Assembly (NCBI RefSeq): GCF_048771995.1
Contig: NC_133027.1
Location: forward strand, 61,751,501 to 61,815,500
From: Taeniopygia guttata
Lineage: Eukaryota; Chordata; Aves; Passeriformes; Estrildidae
DNA: 64,000 nt
Direction: 5' to 3'
The notes beneath the pieces were generated by a model, which worked only from the letters and a program-made list of their open reading frames with translations, ran no database searches and was not told where the DNA came from. Positions 50,692 through 64,000 of this stretch are shown here, piece after piece. Numbering within the stretch: position 1 is the stretch's first letter; each line of letters begins with the position of its first letter. Both the position numbers and the translations under genes were made by a program.

Positions 50692-53504
50692 ATACAATTC
50701 TGTAAATTAATAAATAATAACCCAATTATTTCAGCTTTTTGTTAATTATCTTTGCTGTGAATTTGTGGTACAGAGCTTTCATTAAACAGCATTATCAGAA
50801 TAGGATTGCACAAATACCTACCATAGATTTTAATAACGTCTCATATTTATTTTTGAGCATGTGCTAGTTGGTTCTGTAATTCTCCCATAATTCTTTTTTT
50901 CACAATATTCTACGGAAGTTGTATTTTTGTATTTATTTTTTTGTGTCAGGTGTTCATGTCCCTAGTATTCATCAATTCCCACACTGTCAGGGGACTATAA
51001 AAATCATTTTGGCAATGGACAAAATACCTAATGGCTTTGCAGACTTCTGTGAGAGGGTTCTTTTCAGCCAGGTATTGGGATATTAGTATCTGACCCACAT
51101 TGTATTAATAGACCTTCAAATATGGTCTTATTTTCCATTCCCTTCATTATGTTGCTGTCTGGCATGCTGCTGCATTAAAGTGCAAAATTGCTTTCAGTAT
51201 GTATGTTTTGGGAGATATTAGCATAGTTTTCTGTCTTGTATAGTTTGCTTTTGGTCATGTTGTGTGTCCTCTCCCTATCTTGTAACAAAGTTTCAGCCTT
51301 TCACAACTAATCCTCTTATTTTTAGTATGGTGACCTAAATTTTTCAGCCAAGCATATATATTTGAGAAGCTTGGGACTAGCCATATTGTTGACTTTATTT
51401 TAGAATTTAGTTATAGAGATCAGTATTGTGTTGAGATCTGGGCAGTAGTCCTACATTCCCCAGGTTTCTTTGGGTGATTCTATATAAAATAAAACCAGAA
51501 TTTCTGTAGTCATTACTTGTGGGATTTTTTTGGTTTGACTTGAGACTCTAGAATTTAACTAAGAAAAGTGCTCTAAGCTCTCATGTGCAATTGAATTAAT
51601 GGTAATTTTATGTTAAGTAAATACAAAATTCTGCTTTTATATAGAATAAAAATACTGTGCAAGTACACTTAGTTTGGATGTAGTCTGCACCTATGCTGCT
51701 GAATGTTTCAGTTTAACATCAAAACCTTGAATGTTTTTTGCCTTTCTGTGCCTGAATTCTTCAAGCTCAATTTTTGAAGTAATGTTTTAGGAATTTTAGG
51801 GATTTTTAGGACAGTGTTTAGTAAGATACTTAGTTGATTCAGTTATGGTCCTTATTAAATACCACACCAGGAAACTAAGGAGTCCATCTTTTTACAAAAA
51901 CTTGAGTACTGCTCAGTAGAGAAGGTCTCAAACTGTATTTCAAATGCTGAGAAGAAAACAAAAGTACTGAGTAGTTGCTCAGTAAATGGGTGTTGATCCT
52001 TCTTTTCAACTGAATCAGGGAGCAGCCTTGTGGGTGGTGGTAGGATGTAATTCTATAAATAAAAACTCTCCATAATGCATGCACACAGGGCAAGGGCAGA
52101 TCAAGGCTCTCAGGCATCCTGCCCATTGCTTCTGGCAACGACTTTGACATTTGCTGACTTTGGAGTGCTTGATTTTGCAGTTTGATTTGTCTCTAGGCAC
52201 GGTGTCTGTTCCTAGCTGTATAACTAGGAATAGCCTGCAGAACCTATGACACGGGTGAGATATGGAAATGGAACAGCTTTTAAAAGTTGATTTTGACAAG
52301 GGCCATTGTAAGGTTGAAAAGAAAAATGTCATGCCAGAAAAAAGGTCAGGAGTTTTGGGGTTAAGAACAAATTACTGATTTGCCAGTGTATTTGTAAACT
52401 GTGTTTAATCATTACTGTGGACAATCCATAATTTATCTGCTACTAAGGAAAAGGAACATGAAATTTTCTTCTCAGAATGAGCAATCTAGTGTGGGAGCTA
52501 TTCATCAAAGTTTGAATGTCAGAAAGGTCATGGGAAGAGATTTGTAAAATTTTCATAATTCCAGAAATAACCCCTTCGGCATCCAAAAAGAAACTTGAGT
52601 ATTTAGGAAAGAGCCTAGTGTATCTGATACCATCCTGCAGCAGGGTGGGTCAGCTCTGTGTGATGGATGTTCTGTTCAGCAGGGCTGAATGTTTTCTCAT
52701 ACCTCTCCCTTCTACCCTCTGGGAAGGAAGGGGGAGATAACACATACATCTTGTGAGGCAAACAGAATTCATGCCCTTTGCTGCTTATGTCTGTCTTGTT
52801 TTGGTTTTGCTATTCTCAATGAAAACCAACAGTATACTTTAGAGACCCTATATTAAACTTGCTGTTAATTAAGTTCTTCAGATAAAAATCTCCCAGCAGG
52901 AGATTTTTGAGTTGGGAGGATTTAAACTGGAGCTCTTTTACAGGGCCTCCTGCTGTAACATGCTGTGCTCTCTGTGAAGGCTTTACATTACAAAAATATC
53001 AGAATATGCAATGTATTTATCAGCCTGTTTGTTAATATTTTTTTTCTATTCAAATGTTTTCTACCTCTCTTCAGTTTTGTCATGTCTCTTTCCTGTCCAT
53101 ATGTTTAAACACATTCTATCTCACAATGGTTTTCCTAGTATGTTTTTTTTTTCAAGTTCCAAATCTTAAACTTGTTAACATCTTGTGATTGCACATAGGA
53201 AAAGGAAATGTATTTCAGAGATTTTTTTTCCCTGGATTAGGTATGTCAAGATGCAAAATATTTGGTTGCACGTTGTAAATGTCTGTGAAGTACTCTTGGA
53301 AAATTCTATTTCCAAAGATATTAATATGAAGACTCAATATTATTCCTTTTTTGCTCAGTTTTCTTCTCCACTTCTCCAAGAGTTTAATAATCTCTGATCA
53401 GCATTGATGCAGGTAGTAGCGGAGAATATATTATTTTCAAAGCAAAAGTGACAGGAATAACTTTATTTTCTTTAAAAGCAAAGTATGTGGCTTTTAATAC
53501 ACAA

Positions 53505-53645
53505 AAAGGTCACAAAATTATTCAACTGTTTGGACTGGAAGAGAGCTTAGAGATAATCTATTCCCAGCCCCGTTCCACTAGAGCAGGTTGCTCAGAGCTC
53601 CATGCAGCCTGGCCAGGAACACTTTGGGGATGGAGCATCAACCAT
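53505..53645 (-). mobile_element. CR1 LINE fragment, 3' end, minus orientation
   Basis: Reverse complement of a CR1 3' end of a different subfamily from the pair at 19-20 kb. GTCACAAAATTATTCAACTG, then TTTGGACTGGAAGAGAGCTT, CGTTCCACTAGAGCAGGTTG, CTCAGAGCTCCATGCAGCCT and GGCCAGGAACACTTTGGGGA follow the family order. Short and diverged. Confidence 0.82.
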
Positions 53646-53757
53646 GGAGTCATAAGTGTGCATTGTCAGATAAAGGAACACTTGCTGCATAATTGGTAGG
53701 CTAATATAAATCTTACAGGGAAGTATTTGATAGCAACAGGCAATAGTGCCATGAGTG

Positions 53758-53777
53758 AAAAAAAAAAAAAAAAAAAA
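53758..53777. repeat. Poly(A) run (20 A)
   Basis: An uninterrupted run of 20 A about 110 bp right of the CR1 fragment. It is not adjacent to any recognisable retrogene. Confidence 0.95.
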
Positions 53778-54009
53778 TCCTCTAAAAAGAAATTTCCTCT
53801 AAAATAATCCAGGCAGAGAGTAGAGGCTATTCAGGAACATCTTAGCTTCCTCCCTTACTGTTTTCACTCTTTGAGTAGAACCAGCATGTAACAAGGTTTT
53901 TGAAATGTTCTCTCATCCATGATCTAAGGCTATTGATACAGTTTATGCAAAAATGTGAAACTTTCACAAAAGAGTGTGGTTTTAACAGTGAAAAATCTAG
54001 TTTCGAGCA

Positions 54010-54045
54010 TTTTGTTAATTCTTTTAATACAAAGAATTAACAAAA
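54010..54045. repeat. Perfect 15-bp inverted repeat with 6-nt loop
   Basis: TTTTGTTAATTCTTT at 54010-54024 and its exact reverse complement at 54031-54045, separated by TAATAC. Weaker complementarity (GAAAAAT near 53990 against ATTTTTC near 54052) could extend the stem imperfectly. Confidence 0.85.
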
Positions 54046-56510
54046 ATTTCATTTTTCTGTAGAGATTAAAGTGTGGCTTCTGTTTAGTTTTTCAGTAATG
54101 CCTGGTGTGTTGCATTAATGTTTTGAATTTTGCCTGTTTTGTCAACCATTTACTCTGTCTGCATCCACTTTCATCTTCTGTGTGATATTCTGTGTAATTT
54201 TTTCCTTTCTGTTTTTCATAATCTAGAGTGCAGCCTGGCAATTTTGTTCTTCCTGTATACTGCTGATACTTGTAGTAAAAGATTGGCACAAATTTAGCAA
54301 AGCCTTTTCTTGAAAATTGCTTTACAAAGGAGTTGTGACTTTACAGTCATATGCTACTGCTGCATATGTGTATATAGAGAACAGGTTTAATTGTAATGGT
54401 GTTTTGAAGTGCCTTGACCCTACTGAAAGTGGCTCCAGAAGGGATGAAAACTGCTGTTCTTTGTCTGAAAGGAATTAGCAGAGCTCAGAAAGTGCTGTGT
54501 AATGGTTTTCTTGATGATTCATAGCACATTTTTTAGCCAAGAAAAAGTTACTTCACAACCTGGTGTTGTTTTGAAAAATGGTCAAAGAAAGCAAGGAGGT
54601 TTGTTCTGGAATGCATCACTCCTGTTGCAAAGTTAAAATGGGTTTAAGTGCACTAATCAGAATTAATTTTTCTATATTTGGGGTTTTTTAAATAATTCAA
54701 TCCTAAATTTAATTTTAGTATTTTTTGAAGATGGACTTACTTTATGATAGAACATTTTCTTTTTGATGGATTTTTTTAGGCCAAAGAATAATGTGACTGT
54801 TACAATTTAGAGTTGCACTGTCTGTTTTATGTCCTCTTTCTTACATGTTGCTCTGCAACAGACTTGCTGGTTTTAAACCAATTGCTGAATTGGAATAGTT
54901 AGTTCTGAAGAGAGAAAACAATGTCAGAAATATTGCTTCTGAGCTTGCTTTATCAGATTAATGGGAGAGAAAAGAATTTCCAACTTTGTTCAGGCCAAAT
55001 ATATTTTTTATTCCTTTGAGTACCATATAGATTATGATTAGTAGTACCATAGTGTGAAGATCCAGCTGTAAATCTCTCTTGTTCAGTATGGACTCTCACT
55101 GATGTTCAGACTTAAAGCTAGCTAATGTTAGAAGTGGCAAGGTTCTTTATGTTGACTTTTAATACATTATTTTTTCAGTGTATTGTCAAATTCCCCCTTT
55201 GTAGAGGTTTAGGTCAGCTTTTTACAGTTGGTTTAAAAAAAAGTATGACTCTGGCACTGCTAGTGCTAAGCCTTTGCTTTGAACCTTTTTTCATTTTCCT
55301 TCCTCAGATTTCTCAAATTCCCCTGCACTAGCTAATGTCTGTGTCACCTGTCTTTGTTCTTCAGAGATAAAACTTCAAATTAGATTTTGGGTTGCTCCAT
55401 AGCTAGATGCGGTTACACTGGAAGCATTTCAAAGCTCCCTGGGACCATGAGGGTCAGAACACATGTGTGTGTATGTGTGTGTGCACTCAGATGTACAAGG
55501 ATGTATGCATGTGTATCTGTCCACACTTGTGTATGATATTAGATTCTTATTTTTGTTCAGGACATCCAATGACAAAGAAGTCTAGCAGATTCTTAGGGGC
55601 TTGTGAGATTTACACGTGCAGCTATTTCAGAAGAGTTTAGAGATTGTATAAATTCTATGACTCTGCATGAGGGGATGCATTTTAGTGCAAAACATCTTTA
55701 ATTGCCTATTTTGCCCTGTTTTGCAAGGAAGCTTCCTGTTATGGTGAGCAATCAAGATGCTTATAATTTCATATACACAATTCAGGTATCTAATCTCAGC
55801 TGAAAGTCCTGTAACCTTGGGCATCACCTTTGGAAGCTTTAATAGAAGACTATTTCTAAGTTTCTGTAGCTAAAATCTCTTCAAGTTTGGATGATATTTA
55901 ACATGATGTGTTGTGGAGTATTTGATGTATCCTGTTGCTGTATCTGGTATGTGACTGCCAGCTTTTCTGATTACTTTGGTAGCAGCATGATGTAATGTTG
56001 TGCTGAGAGTGAAATTAGTGTTATTTATAATGAACGTTTTTTCTAAGCTTTTAGTACTTGTATTTAGCAATCCTGTGAGTAAAAATAACATTTTGAAGTG
56101 GTTTTGAGGAAGGAAAATGAAATATTGAGGCAAAATGATGACTTAATGGCTTACTGCTTTACAATAGTGGCTGCTATTACAGTAGGATTTTTTCAAGTAG
56201 GAGTGAGACAGCAAATGTAGTACTAGAAAAAAAGACCTTAAATGCTGTTTGTGTTGGCTGTCTACTGGGGATGAATTTCAGGCTCAGCCAGAGAATATCA
56301 AAATGAGTCTCTGTAAAAACCCTTGCAAAGCCTTGGTAAAGGTTGAATATGAAAATAGGTATTGAAAAAATAGCAAACTTCAGAAGTTTTGGGGAAATAC
56401 TAACCCACTCCCTCCGCTGTGGGAATGGCACTTTCCTCTCCCGTGCTCCAGTTCCCAAGCTCCATGGACCAAGCTGTGATTTCCTGCAATAGCTGCTGCA
56501 GCTGGAAGTG

Positions 56511-56581
56511 CCCTTGCCCAGCCCTTGCCCAGCCCTTGCCCAGCCCTTGCCCAGCCCTTGCCCAGCCCTTGCCCAGCCCTT
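56511..56581. repeat. 11-bp minisatellite (CCCTTGCCCAG)n, about 6.4 copies
   Basis: Six exact copies of CCCTTGCCCAG followed by CCCTT. The flanks (56400-56700) are unusually GC-rich for this intron. Open frames of repeated Leu-Ala-Gln-Pro or Gly-Trp-Ala-Arg-Ala type follow from the repeat and are not supported as genes. Confidence 0.95.
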
Positions 56582-59500
56582 CTGCTGCAGAGGGAGCTGG
56601 GCCGGCTCCTGGCATGGGTTGGGCAGTAGGACTGGGCAGCGCAGGGGGTGTGGGCAGAGCAGGACTAATGGACTCCTTCTGTCACGTGGAGTCCTACCTC
56701 TGTCTGTAATCTCCCTGCATTTCATGCTATAGAGGAGTCATTTTCCAAATACACCCTGCATTAAAGTCCTAATTTTGCACATTTCAAAACCATATTGCTG
56801 GTCTGTCCTACCAAAGCTGCTCTGCAAGGGATCAGAATTCCTTGATCTCTGCCTCATGGGGTTTTTTTTTAGGACTTGCAGATTTTAGACCTCACCTTTT
56901 AAACATATCTTTTTCCACTTGTACATTACAGTGACTTAAAATTCTTTTTACTGTAGTTGGACTTTTTAGCCTTCGTATTTTGCATAAGATCTTACCAATA
57001 TGCCTATTGTAACTTATAAATACTCTGAATGAGTTTCTTACAAACTGCACTAATCCTTTCTTGTGAAGCTTTTAGTACAAAATGTTAACATAATTTTCTG
57101 CCTCAGGTCCTGGTTGATCTTTTTTTTTTATTTCCGTGCCTCTCTTAATCTAAGGATTAGTATTAGTTTCCCATAAATTAAACAATTTAGATGAGGATAA
57201 TTCTTTTGGCTAAAAGTCTTTAAATGTGCAGCTTTAACATTATTATTAAAAGTTTCTTACAGATAGAATTTTACTATTTTTATACAAGTTAATCATTATT
57301 AAGAAGATTATTATTTAATGTAAGTGAGCTTTTCCCAGGTTGTCAGGAGTTCAAGAATATATTTTTAGCTCTTAGCAAAAAAGTATAAATTTGAATAACT
57401 GTAATCAAGCCTAGACTTTTCCTAAGTCACTTTATTTGCTATAGATCAAAGATACAGACTTTTACAGTTGTTTGCTTGGGGGTAATGAAAGAGTCATTCA
57501 GGTTCAGTTCTTTCATCACCTTTCCTGCAGTGACTACATTTCCCATCCATATTGGTTCCTCTGCTGTCCTTGTAGTTGGAGAATTCTTTAACCCTATGCT
57601 GTGTCTGTGTATCCAGCTTTCACATGGGTGTGGAAACCAAAACTCCACTATTACTCTTTGGGACTCCAAGATCCAAAATCCGGATACTGACTTCATGAGA
57701 AAATAAGTTTAAGTTAAAGCTTGTGCACACAGGGAGTTTCTGTATTTCCTTCCTAATGTCTCTGTTAGACATTTTTGCTTTGGTGAGTAGAATTACATAA
57801 ATTAATATAAGGTGGATTGGGTGATTTACCTATAAAGTATAAAGCTGCTTCAACTTACATATAGTCCTGTCTTAAATTAAAATGATGCAACTCTGAGTGT
57901 GAATGAGACATGACTAAATTGAAAGTGCAATTGATGGTGTCTTTCCATTCTGCTTTGTTCAAACAAGTGAAAAAAAAGTGCCAAAAGAAGTGGTGCTGGT
58001 AAAAATAATGCACAAATCTAGTCCTAAGTGTTACCTGTATAAAACATGAAAGTCTGACTAGATGAGGATTTTTATGAAGTATATTTTTGTATTTTATCAA
58101 CAAGATGTCACTGGCTGGTCATTGCCATTGTGTTGACCCAATTTACTCAATATCATGTCCCTTAGCAAAACAGTAATGGTGGTGTGCAGGTAGTTAGTAT
58201 GACTACTTAAAGAAAACCAACCTTGTTAACTAAGGATTGTCTGTCTTTTGGATGTTTGTATTTTTTCAGGGATCTTTCTTTTCTTTTCTGAAGCTCCAGG
58301 CCATACAAGGACATATATTTTTGTATGGCATTCATCATTCACTGCACTGTTGGGTTTTGGTGGGTTTCTTTTTTCCCATTTCAGACTTTGCCATTGATTG
58401 CACAGTCAGAGTGAGCTGCAGGGCAGAGAGGGAAATGTACTTTCCTGTCACTCAAAATTTGCTTTTGTTGGAAAGGAAGCAGTGCTGAAAGGAACAAAAA
58501 TGAAGCTATTCAGTCAGTGCTGCATTGAAAATGCCTTTCCCCCCAAAATTATTCTTTTCTCTTTTATTATAGGTTTATAGCACTGGAATATAGCTCTTTC
58601 CTGTCAGTTTGAGATAATTGAAATCACTGAGTCACAACATCCTTCTGTATAAAGAGGCTCTCAGGTGTAGTCTCTGTAGCTGTTTTACTGCTGAGCAGAG
58701 GGAACGGTCCTCTGTCTGGAGTCTACAGTGCTGGAGCTCTGAAGTATTTGTCAGGTGCTGAGATAGTCTTATTACCTAAGTAGGAATAAAAAAAATTGGT
58801 TGCATTTTTATTTATAAGAACTGTTTATCAGGATGCATCCCTGGATAGCCATCTTTTAAAAGTTTAATTTCACTATGAACACAAGGTGCTCTTTTATGGC
58901 TGCTATCCGTGTCTCATGGCTAATGTGGATGGTGGGTGGAGGGACAACCAACACTCAGGACTCTTCAATACTGACCACAGGGATTCATCTGTTCGCAGGA
59001 AAGGGCTATGAACTACATAGCTATTAGTTTTGAAGGACGGTGTTTTGGTGCTACACAGCTCAAATGGTCAGTAAGCATCATTACTGAGTCCATTTGTAGT
59101 CCCACTCCAGTCTTAATCCTTTCCCAATTTAGAGGTGTTTGTGTCATCTTAGAGATGGCACTGAGCATTTGGCTTTTGGATTAGGCTCATGTGATTCATT
59201 CTGTGTTTGCTGGAGTTGATTTAATCAATTCATACAGGCATTAGGAACAAATACAGATTTGCCCAGTTTCTTAAACAGAGATTTCTAACAGTAAATGCTG
59301 GAGAGACTGATGTGGAGATGTGCTTTTCTTGGAAGCAGAAGGTGCAAAATGCCTGATGTCTGTATTCAGGATTTAAAGAAGGAAAGAGGAAAATAAGGGA
59401 AGTTTGACAATGTAGGAGGTTTTTACCCATGGCATCATAGGATTATTTTATAATTTACTTAAGCCTAGAAATCCTATAGTTATTGAAGTATTAGCACTAA

Positions 59501-61295
59501 TTATATGTTGTAGTGTGGAGAATATATATCAACACTAAAAATTTAATTGTTGCGCTATCCAAAGAAGATTCCAGTTCTACTAGTAAAATCATACAGCTAA
59601 TATTTTTCTTGACACAAGAGGAAGTTGCAAATCAAATAAATTTTATATCAAGTAGCAATAGCTCTCTTATAATATCAACACTTTTTTTGTTATCTAGCAT
59701 TCACAGAACTGCTATGTAACAAAATCAACTACAAGAGAAAGGAGCAAAGTCAAACTTCCCTTATGATAGTAATGATAGAATTTGCTTTGTAAATATAATT
59801 CATATCTCTGCAGATGATGACGTATTTTAACTTAGATAAGTGTTTTGAAGAGGCTGAGTGGAATTGGCATTTCTGTTTCAAAAAATTTTTGTCTGTAAAA
59901 TTCTGTGGAGTTCAAGAGCAAAATGTTGAAAGGGCTAGGAATTTTTATGTGCTTCAGCTTATTTCTTTGATCAGTGATCTCGATTATAATGGGCTGCAAG
60001 TATTACTTAAAATCACCTATTCATATTATCTGTGAATGTCTGTTGCTATCTTTTAAAGTTCAGTGTTACTACATGTTCTTACTTTGCTGGAGTCAATCCT
60101 ATGCTGTGCCTCAAATTAAATGAAGGTGTCTGATTTTCCCCTGAAAATATTTCAAAGCTTTTCTCTCTTGTAGCTGTGTTTACAGTTTAACTGAATATTA
60201 TTGCACATCTTTGAAAGTTGGTGATCATCTATTTATTAACAATCAACAATAAGTCACAGACAACTCTGAACAATGAAAATCAGCAATTTTAGAAACAAGC
60301 AACCAACCATCTCAATTCTCACTCTAGCACTTACTGTCTGGAACATTGTGTCAGCACAAGGCAGGAGTAGAAATTACTAACCTGGCTGAGAGGAAGAGGA
60401 GTGTCATTTGGACTCTCAACAAAAAGTTACTCTCAGCATGCTGGTGATGGAGGAAATTACTTTGGTCTGTATGGACTACTGTTATTCCTCACAGCAGCAA
60501 ATAGATAATGTCTAATTGCTTCAAGCTCAGATCCTGAAATTCAGAAAGTCTAAGGCTTTTTTTGAATAAAATTACTTTCTTGGAACATGCTTTTTTTTGC
60601 TCAATATCATTCACTCCACAGGAAAAAAAAAAAAAAATTCAGATATCTCTAGAAACTTTTTACCCCCCAAAACTTTGAAGTAATTTCCTTAGAGTTATTG
60701 TCTAAAATATTGACAAAGATGTGCTGCCTGTACTTGGAAAGAAACTTCCTAATGTGTCTGTCAATATCAGGTTCCTATTGAATATATTTGAAAACCAGTA
60801 AAGTTCTTGTTTGAAGCTGAATTGTATAATTTTATAAAGCAAGATGAAAACCTATAAAGGACAAACATCTTGTCTCTTTAGGATAAGCTGGAACACTTTT
60901 GGAGTGATAAATGTTCTTAATTTTTTGTAACCATAGCAATTATTTAATGAGTCAACTAATAATCAGCTTAGTAACATGGAGTTTCTATTTTAAGTCCTCC
61001 TCCTTTTTCTTCCTCTATTGTATTGTGTAAGCCAAGCAGTGTTTCCTGTTAGTAATTATTTGTATTTCAGTATTACCTAGAGATTCCAGCTGATTTGCTT
61101 GCTGCTTGGGCAATGTTTTTGTACAGTAGTGTCCAAGACCATCATCAGGGTTCACTGGCAGCAAAAAAAATCCCCCAATAAAAATAAATAACCAGGGGAA
61201 TTTTTATAGTCATATAGGATTTGGCACATAATTTTGTCTTGAATGTGTTCTGGAGAGGTATATACTCCAAAAAAGGAGAGGGATCATAGTGTAAT

Positions 61296-61400
61296 GAATT
61301 GCCTTTGCACAAGGTCACGTAACAGAATGCTGGCTGATCCAGGAAGCCAGCTTTACTGATTCCTGGTCTCCTGCCCCATCCACTGAACTGTTTCTGACCT
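61296..61400 (-). mobile_element. MIR-like SINE relic
   Basis: On the plus strand AATTGCCTTTGCACAAGGTC followed by ACGTAACAG, and later CTGGTCTCCTGCCCCATCCA and CTGAACTG, resembles the reverse complement of the MIR-type SINE core (the CCCAAGGTCACACAG and GGTCTCCTG...CCACTG blocks). It is diverged, and other ancient amniote SINEs share this core, so the assignment is tentative. Confidence 0.5.
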
Positions 61401-64000
61401 CTATTGTAATGAGCCTCTCTTAGGTTGATCTGTCTCCTCTTTGAAAGACAATAAAATATTATTTCATCAACTAACAATGAAATCCAGTGCACGTGTTGTG
61501 TCCTTCAAAAGAAACAAAAGAAGCAAAGATGGATTTTGCATTTAGCAACAGTTGGAGGATACAGTATTGTTTGTGCAATACTCATTAGGTCTCCAGAGAT
61601 TGTTTCCTAAGGATAGAAAGGCTGAGGAAGTAAAGGCATTGGCATGGTGTCGAAGCAGCTGCAGAGAGTTGGCTAAGATACAAGCATCTGACTGCAGAGT
61701 AGTTCAAAAAATAAGGAATGCTTCTCTGTTGCTTTGAAATGCATATATCATTTTAGCTAATTTTAGTATGAATATTATAACATCATATACAAAATAGAGA
61801 TGTAGGGTTGTAATGTAGCATATTAACAACTGGGGGGTCTACGCCATATATTTCAAAAATATTTTCAGTACTTATTTTGTAATCTAGACACTTCCTTATA
61901 CCAGTTTGACTCTAATAGACTGCTTCTGGCCAGTAATGCTGCCAGGGCCTTTGTTTGCCCTTTGCTTACTTTTCCTGATTACCTTGGCATAGAGATTTAA
62001 TAATATAATTTATTTCTTCAATACCATATGAGAAAGACCTTGAGAGGTTTTTGTCAAGGGCAGTGTGCCTACAGATGTTTTAATTATTTTTGTCAGTTAT
62101 ATGTATGTTTCCATCAAGAGAGAAGGGGTTAATAAAGTATGAATGAAGAAAACTCTCTCAAAGATTGGATTCATATTGGCACTAGGTTCTGTTACAGTCA
62201 GTGTTAATCGTGTTCCTAAATGCTGTCCTTTTCCTGGAACCTTATCCTGGGGTAGAACAGACTTTCAGAACAAGTATTTACTTTTTTTTTTTTTACATTT
62301 CAGAACAAAATACAGCTGAAGATGCTATGAATAATTATCACTGCTGTTGAGAAGCAGTAGAATGTGTTCGTGTTCAAAGAGGGAGATTTGTGCTGTCCTG
62401 AGGATGCTCACAGTGAGATGATCATACCCTTTGCGTAGTACATGAGCCTGGAACACATGCCTGGCAGTGGTTCTGGGTTGGCAGATGTGGACTGTTACAT
62501 TTTAATGGCTCTTTACTATTCTGACAGACTGAAAAATTGCAGAGAGCTCTTATCTTAGTATTTCTCAGTGTTGGTGTGGATTCAGACACCAGTAATAGGG
62601 CTCATATGAATTTGTGGCTATGAATTTTAATTCAAGAGTAGTTGCATTAAAAATCTTTAGGGAGAATGAATACAGCTGTACTGGCGACTTGGTATATGCC
62701 ATGCTGCTTGTTTTTTTAAGGTTGGTAGCTTTTCTGAATAGAATAATTGCACTTGTAGCTCTTGCATGTTCACTTCTATTTTCCCCCAGCCCTAGTATTT
62801 TCTGCATGTTTTAAGCAAGGTTGTTAGTATGTATTTGGGACATCGAGGTTATTAATGTTTATTGCAGTTCAGAACAAAAATGTAATGTTTAGCATTTTCA
62901 TTAACATAAATTTGAAATAGAAGTTTCTCTCTAGGTTACAGTGTGGTTTAGGATAATGTTTTTATAAGATGTGTAGTCTTCAGTCCTTTTTTCATCCATT
63001 CAGCAAAATCTCATTATAATCTTCTGTATCCTTGTAAGCTTTGACTTCATGGACAGCATACAAATGTATCTGACAAACTGTCAAATATGAGAAAAGAATG
63101 TAAGTGGTCTAGGAAAAAGGGGTTTTGTATACCTGTGAAGAAACAGAAGCTTGTGCTCCTGGTCTGTCCTTTATTTGCAAATAGAAATTGCTTATTCTGC
63201 TGCAGTATTAGAGGTACATTTTGCTCTGTCATTTATTCACTGTGAACTTTAGTGTGATTTTTAGAACTAGGAGCTAGATGCACCAAGGTTGCTTCTTTCT
63301 GAACACTTGCAGACAGAAAATGCTATAAATCTGCAGTATGTTGCACCTTTTCATAGAAAAACTATTCAGAAATTGGGCACAAACCTGAAAACTCCTTAAC
63401 TTTGTTGTCATGCAAGGGACACAGAAAGGAAGGAAGAGCAACACACTGGGCATTTATCCTTTCATTTAGTGTAGCTATTTGAAGTGATATAATCAGCATG
63501 CTTCTTAGTTCCATGTAGCTTATGTCTTTGGCTGTAGTATGTTCTGCCAACTTGAAAGGCAAGTTTTGCCATGGAGAAGAGATGCAATCAGAAGACAGGT
63601 TAGAAGAAGCTGTAGAAGGTTACCAAACTCTGGATTTTCCTCCTGATTATGGTCTGTTTGTGTTGCTGTGTATGAAGCCACTGATTCACCCAGGGTAGCA
63701 GCTTCTCTTTAAATTCAGTTGTGAATATCCCCAGATAAACTGGGACAATGGTGGAGTGTTGTAAAATCTGCAGCTCCCCTCTGGTGCATGAGGAATATGT
63801 GCATTTAGATTTGGCAAAAGGGCCCAGGCAGCTTCTCAGCCAGGAGAGAGTCTGAGGGACTGGCTAGAGCTGCAAAATTTGTTAAAGACAGAAGACACTG
63901 GGGTGAAAGGTGGAGTTCATGATATCAATGCTTGAAGGACTCAGTGAAATAAGTTGCACATTACTGATATACATTGAGAGATGGTGCTCTACAGAGATAT

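Larger units (their letters stand above)
23182..64000 (+). other. ZDHHC14: ZDHHC14 intron 1 (continues beyond the window)
   Basis: It begins with the donor GTAAGTGACT and has no matching acceptor plus exon 2 in the window. I looked for the expected continuation (the loop after helix 1 and helix 2) and saw nothing like it. A very long first intron is also known for this gene in mammals. The DNA is AT-rich, with scattered relic and simple repeats listed separately. Reading frames inside it are short and non-coding in character. Between those repeats I see nothing I can name. Confidence 0.88.

Noticed and set aside
1..64000. CRISPR arrays, bacterial operons or prophage
   Set aside because: The sequence is vertebrate; the only regular repeats are microsatellites and a minisatellite without spacers.

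Overview
The window is vertebrate nuclear DNA and almost certainly from a bird. It carries CR1 LINE fragments with the typical avian 3' end, large AT-rich introns and intergenic DNA, two sharp CpG islands, and two short solo LTRs with 6-bp target duplications. The gene order TMEM242 (minus strand) then ZDHHC14 (plus strand) matches the amniote region equivalent to human 6q25.3. I cannot fix the species; copies of a fairly young ERVK-like LTR would suit a passerine but do not prove it.

Layout: 1-1000 holds the CpG island, first coding exon and the start of intron 1 of TMEM242, which runs leftward out of the window. From about 1.0 to 19.2 kb is intergenic DNA with a minus-oriented solo LTR (13498-14116), a T-rich tract and a few candidate regulatory blocks. 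From 19.2 to 20.55 kb two CR1 fragments lie in opposite orientation. They abut the second CpG island (about 20.56-22.26 kb), which has two ZNF143-type sites and is the probable ZDHHC14 promoter and 5' UTR. The first coding exon of ZDHHC14 is 22931-23181 and ends in a clear splice donor. The rest (23182-64000) is ZDHHC14 intron 1. I found no second exon in it. It contains a pentanucleotide microsatellite of about 46 copies (37543-37772), a plus-oriented solo LTR of the same family as the first (41394-42014), old CR1 and MIR-like relics, an 11-bp minisatellite (56511-56581) and some hairpins.

The two genes are divergent neighbours about 22 kb apart, each with its own CpG-island promoter. TMEM242 is a mitochondrial inner-membrane factor for ATP synthase assembly; ZDHHC14 is a membrane palmitoyltransferase. 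Nothing suggests that they work in a common pathway.

I did not find a convincing new biological system. The points most worth checking are the inverted pair of young solo LTRs, one of them sense-oriented inside ZDHHC14; the ZNF143-type sites in the ZDHHC14 CpG island; the long pure CCCTT/AAGGG array; and a homotypic TAATGAG cluster.
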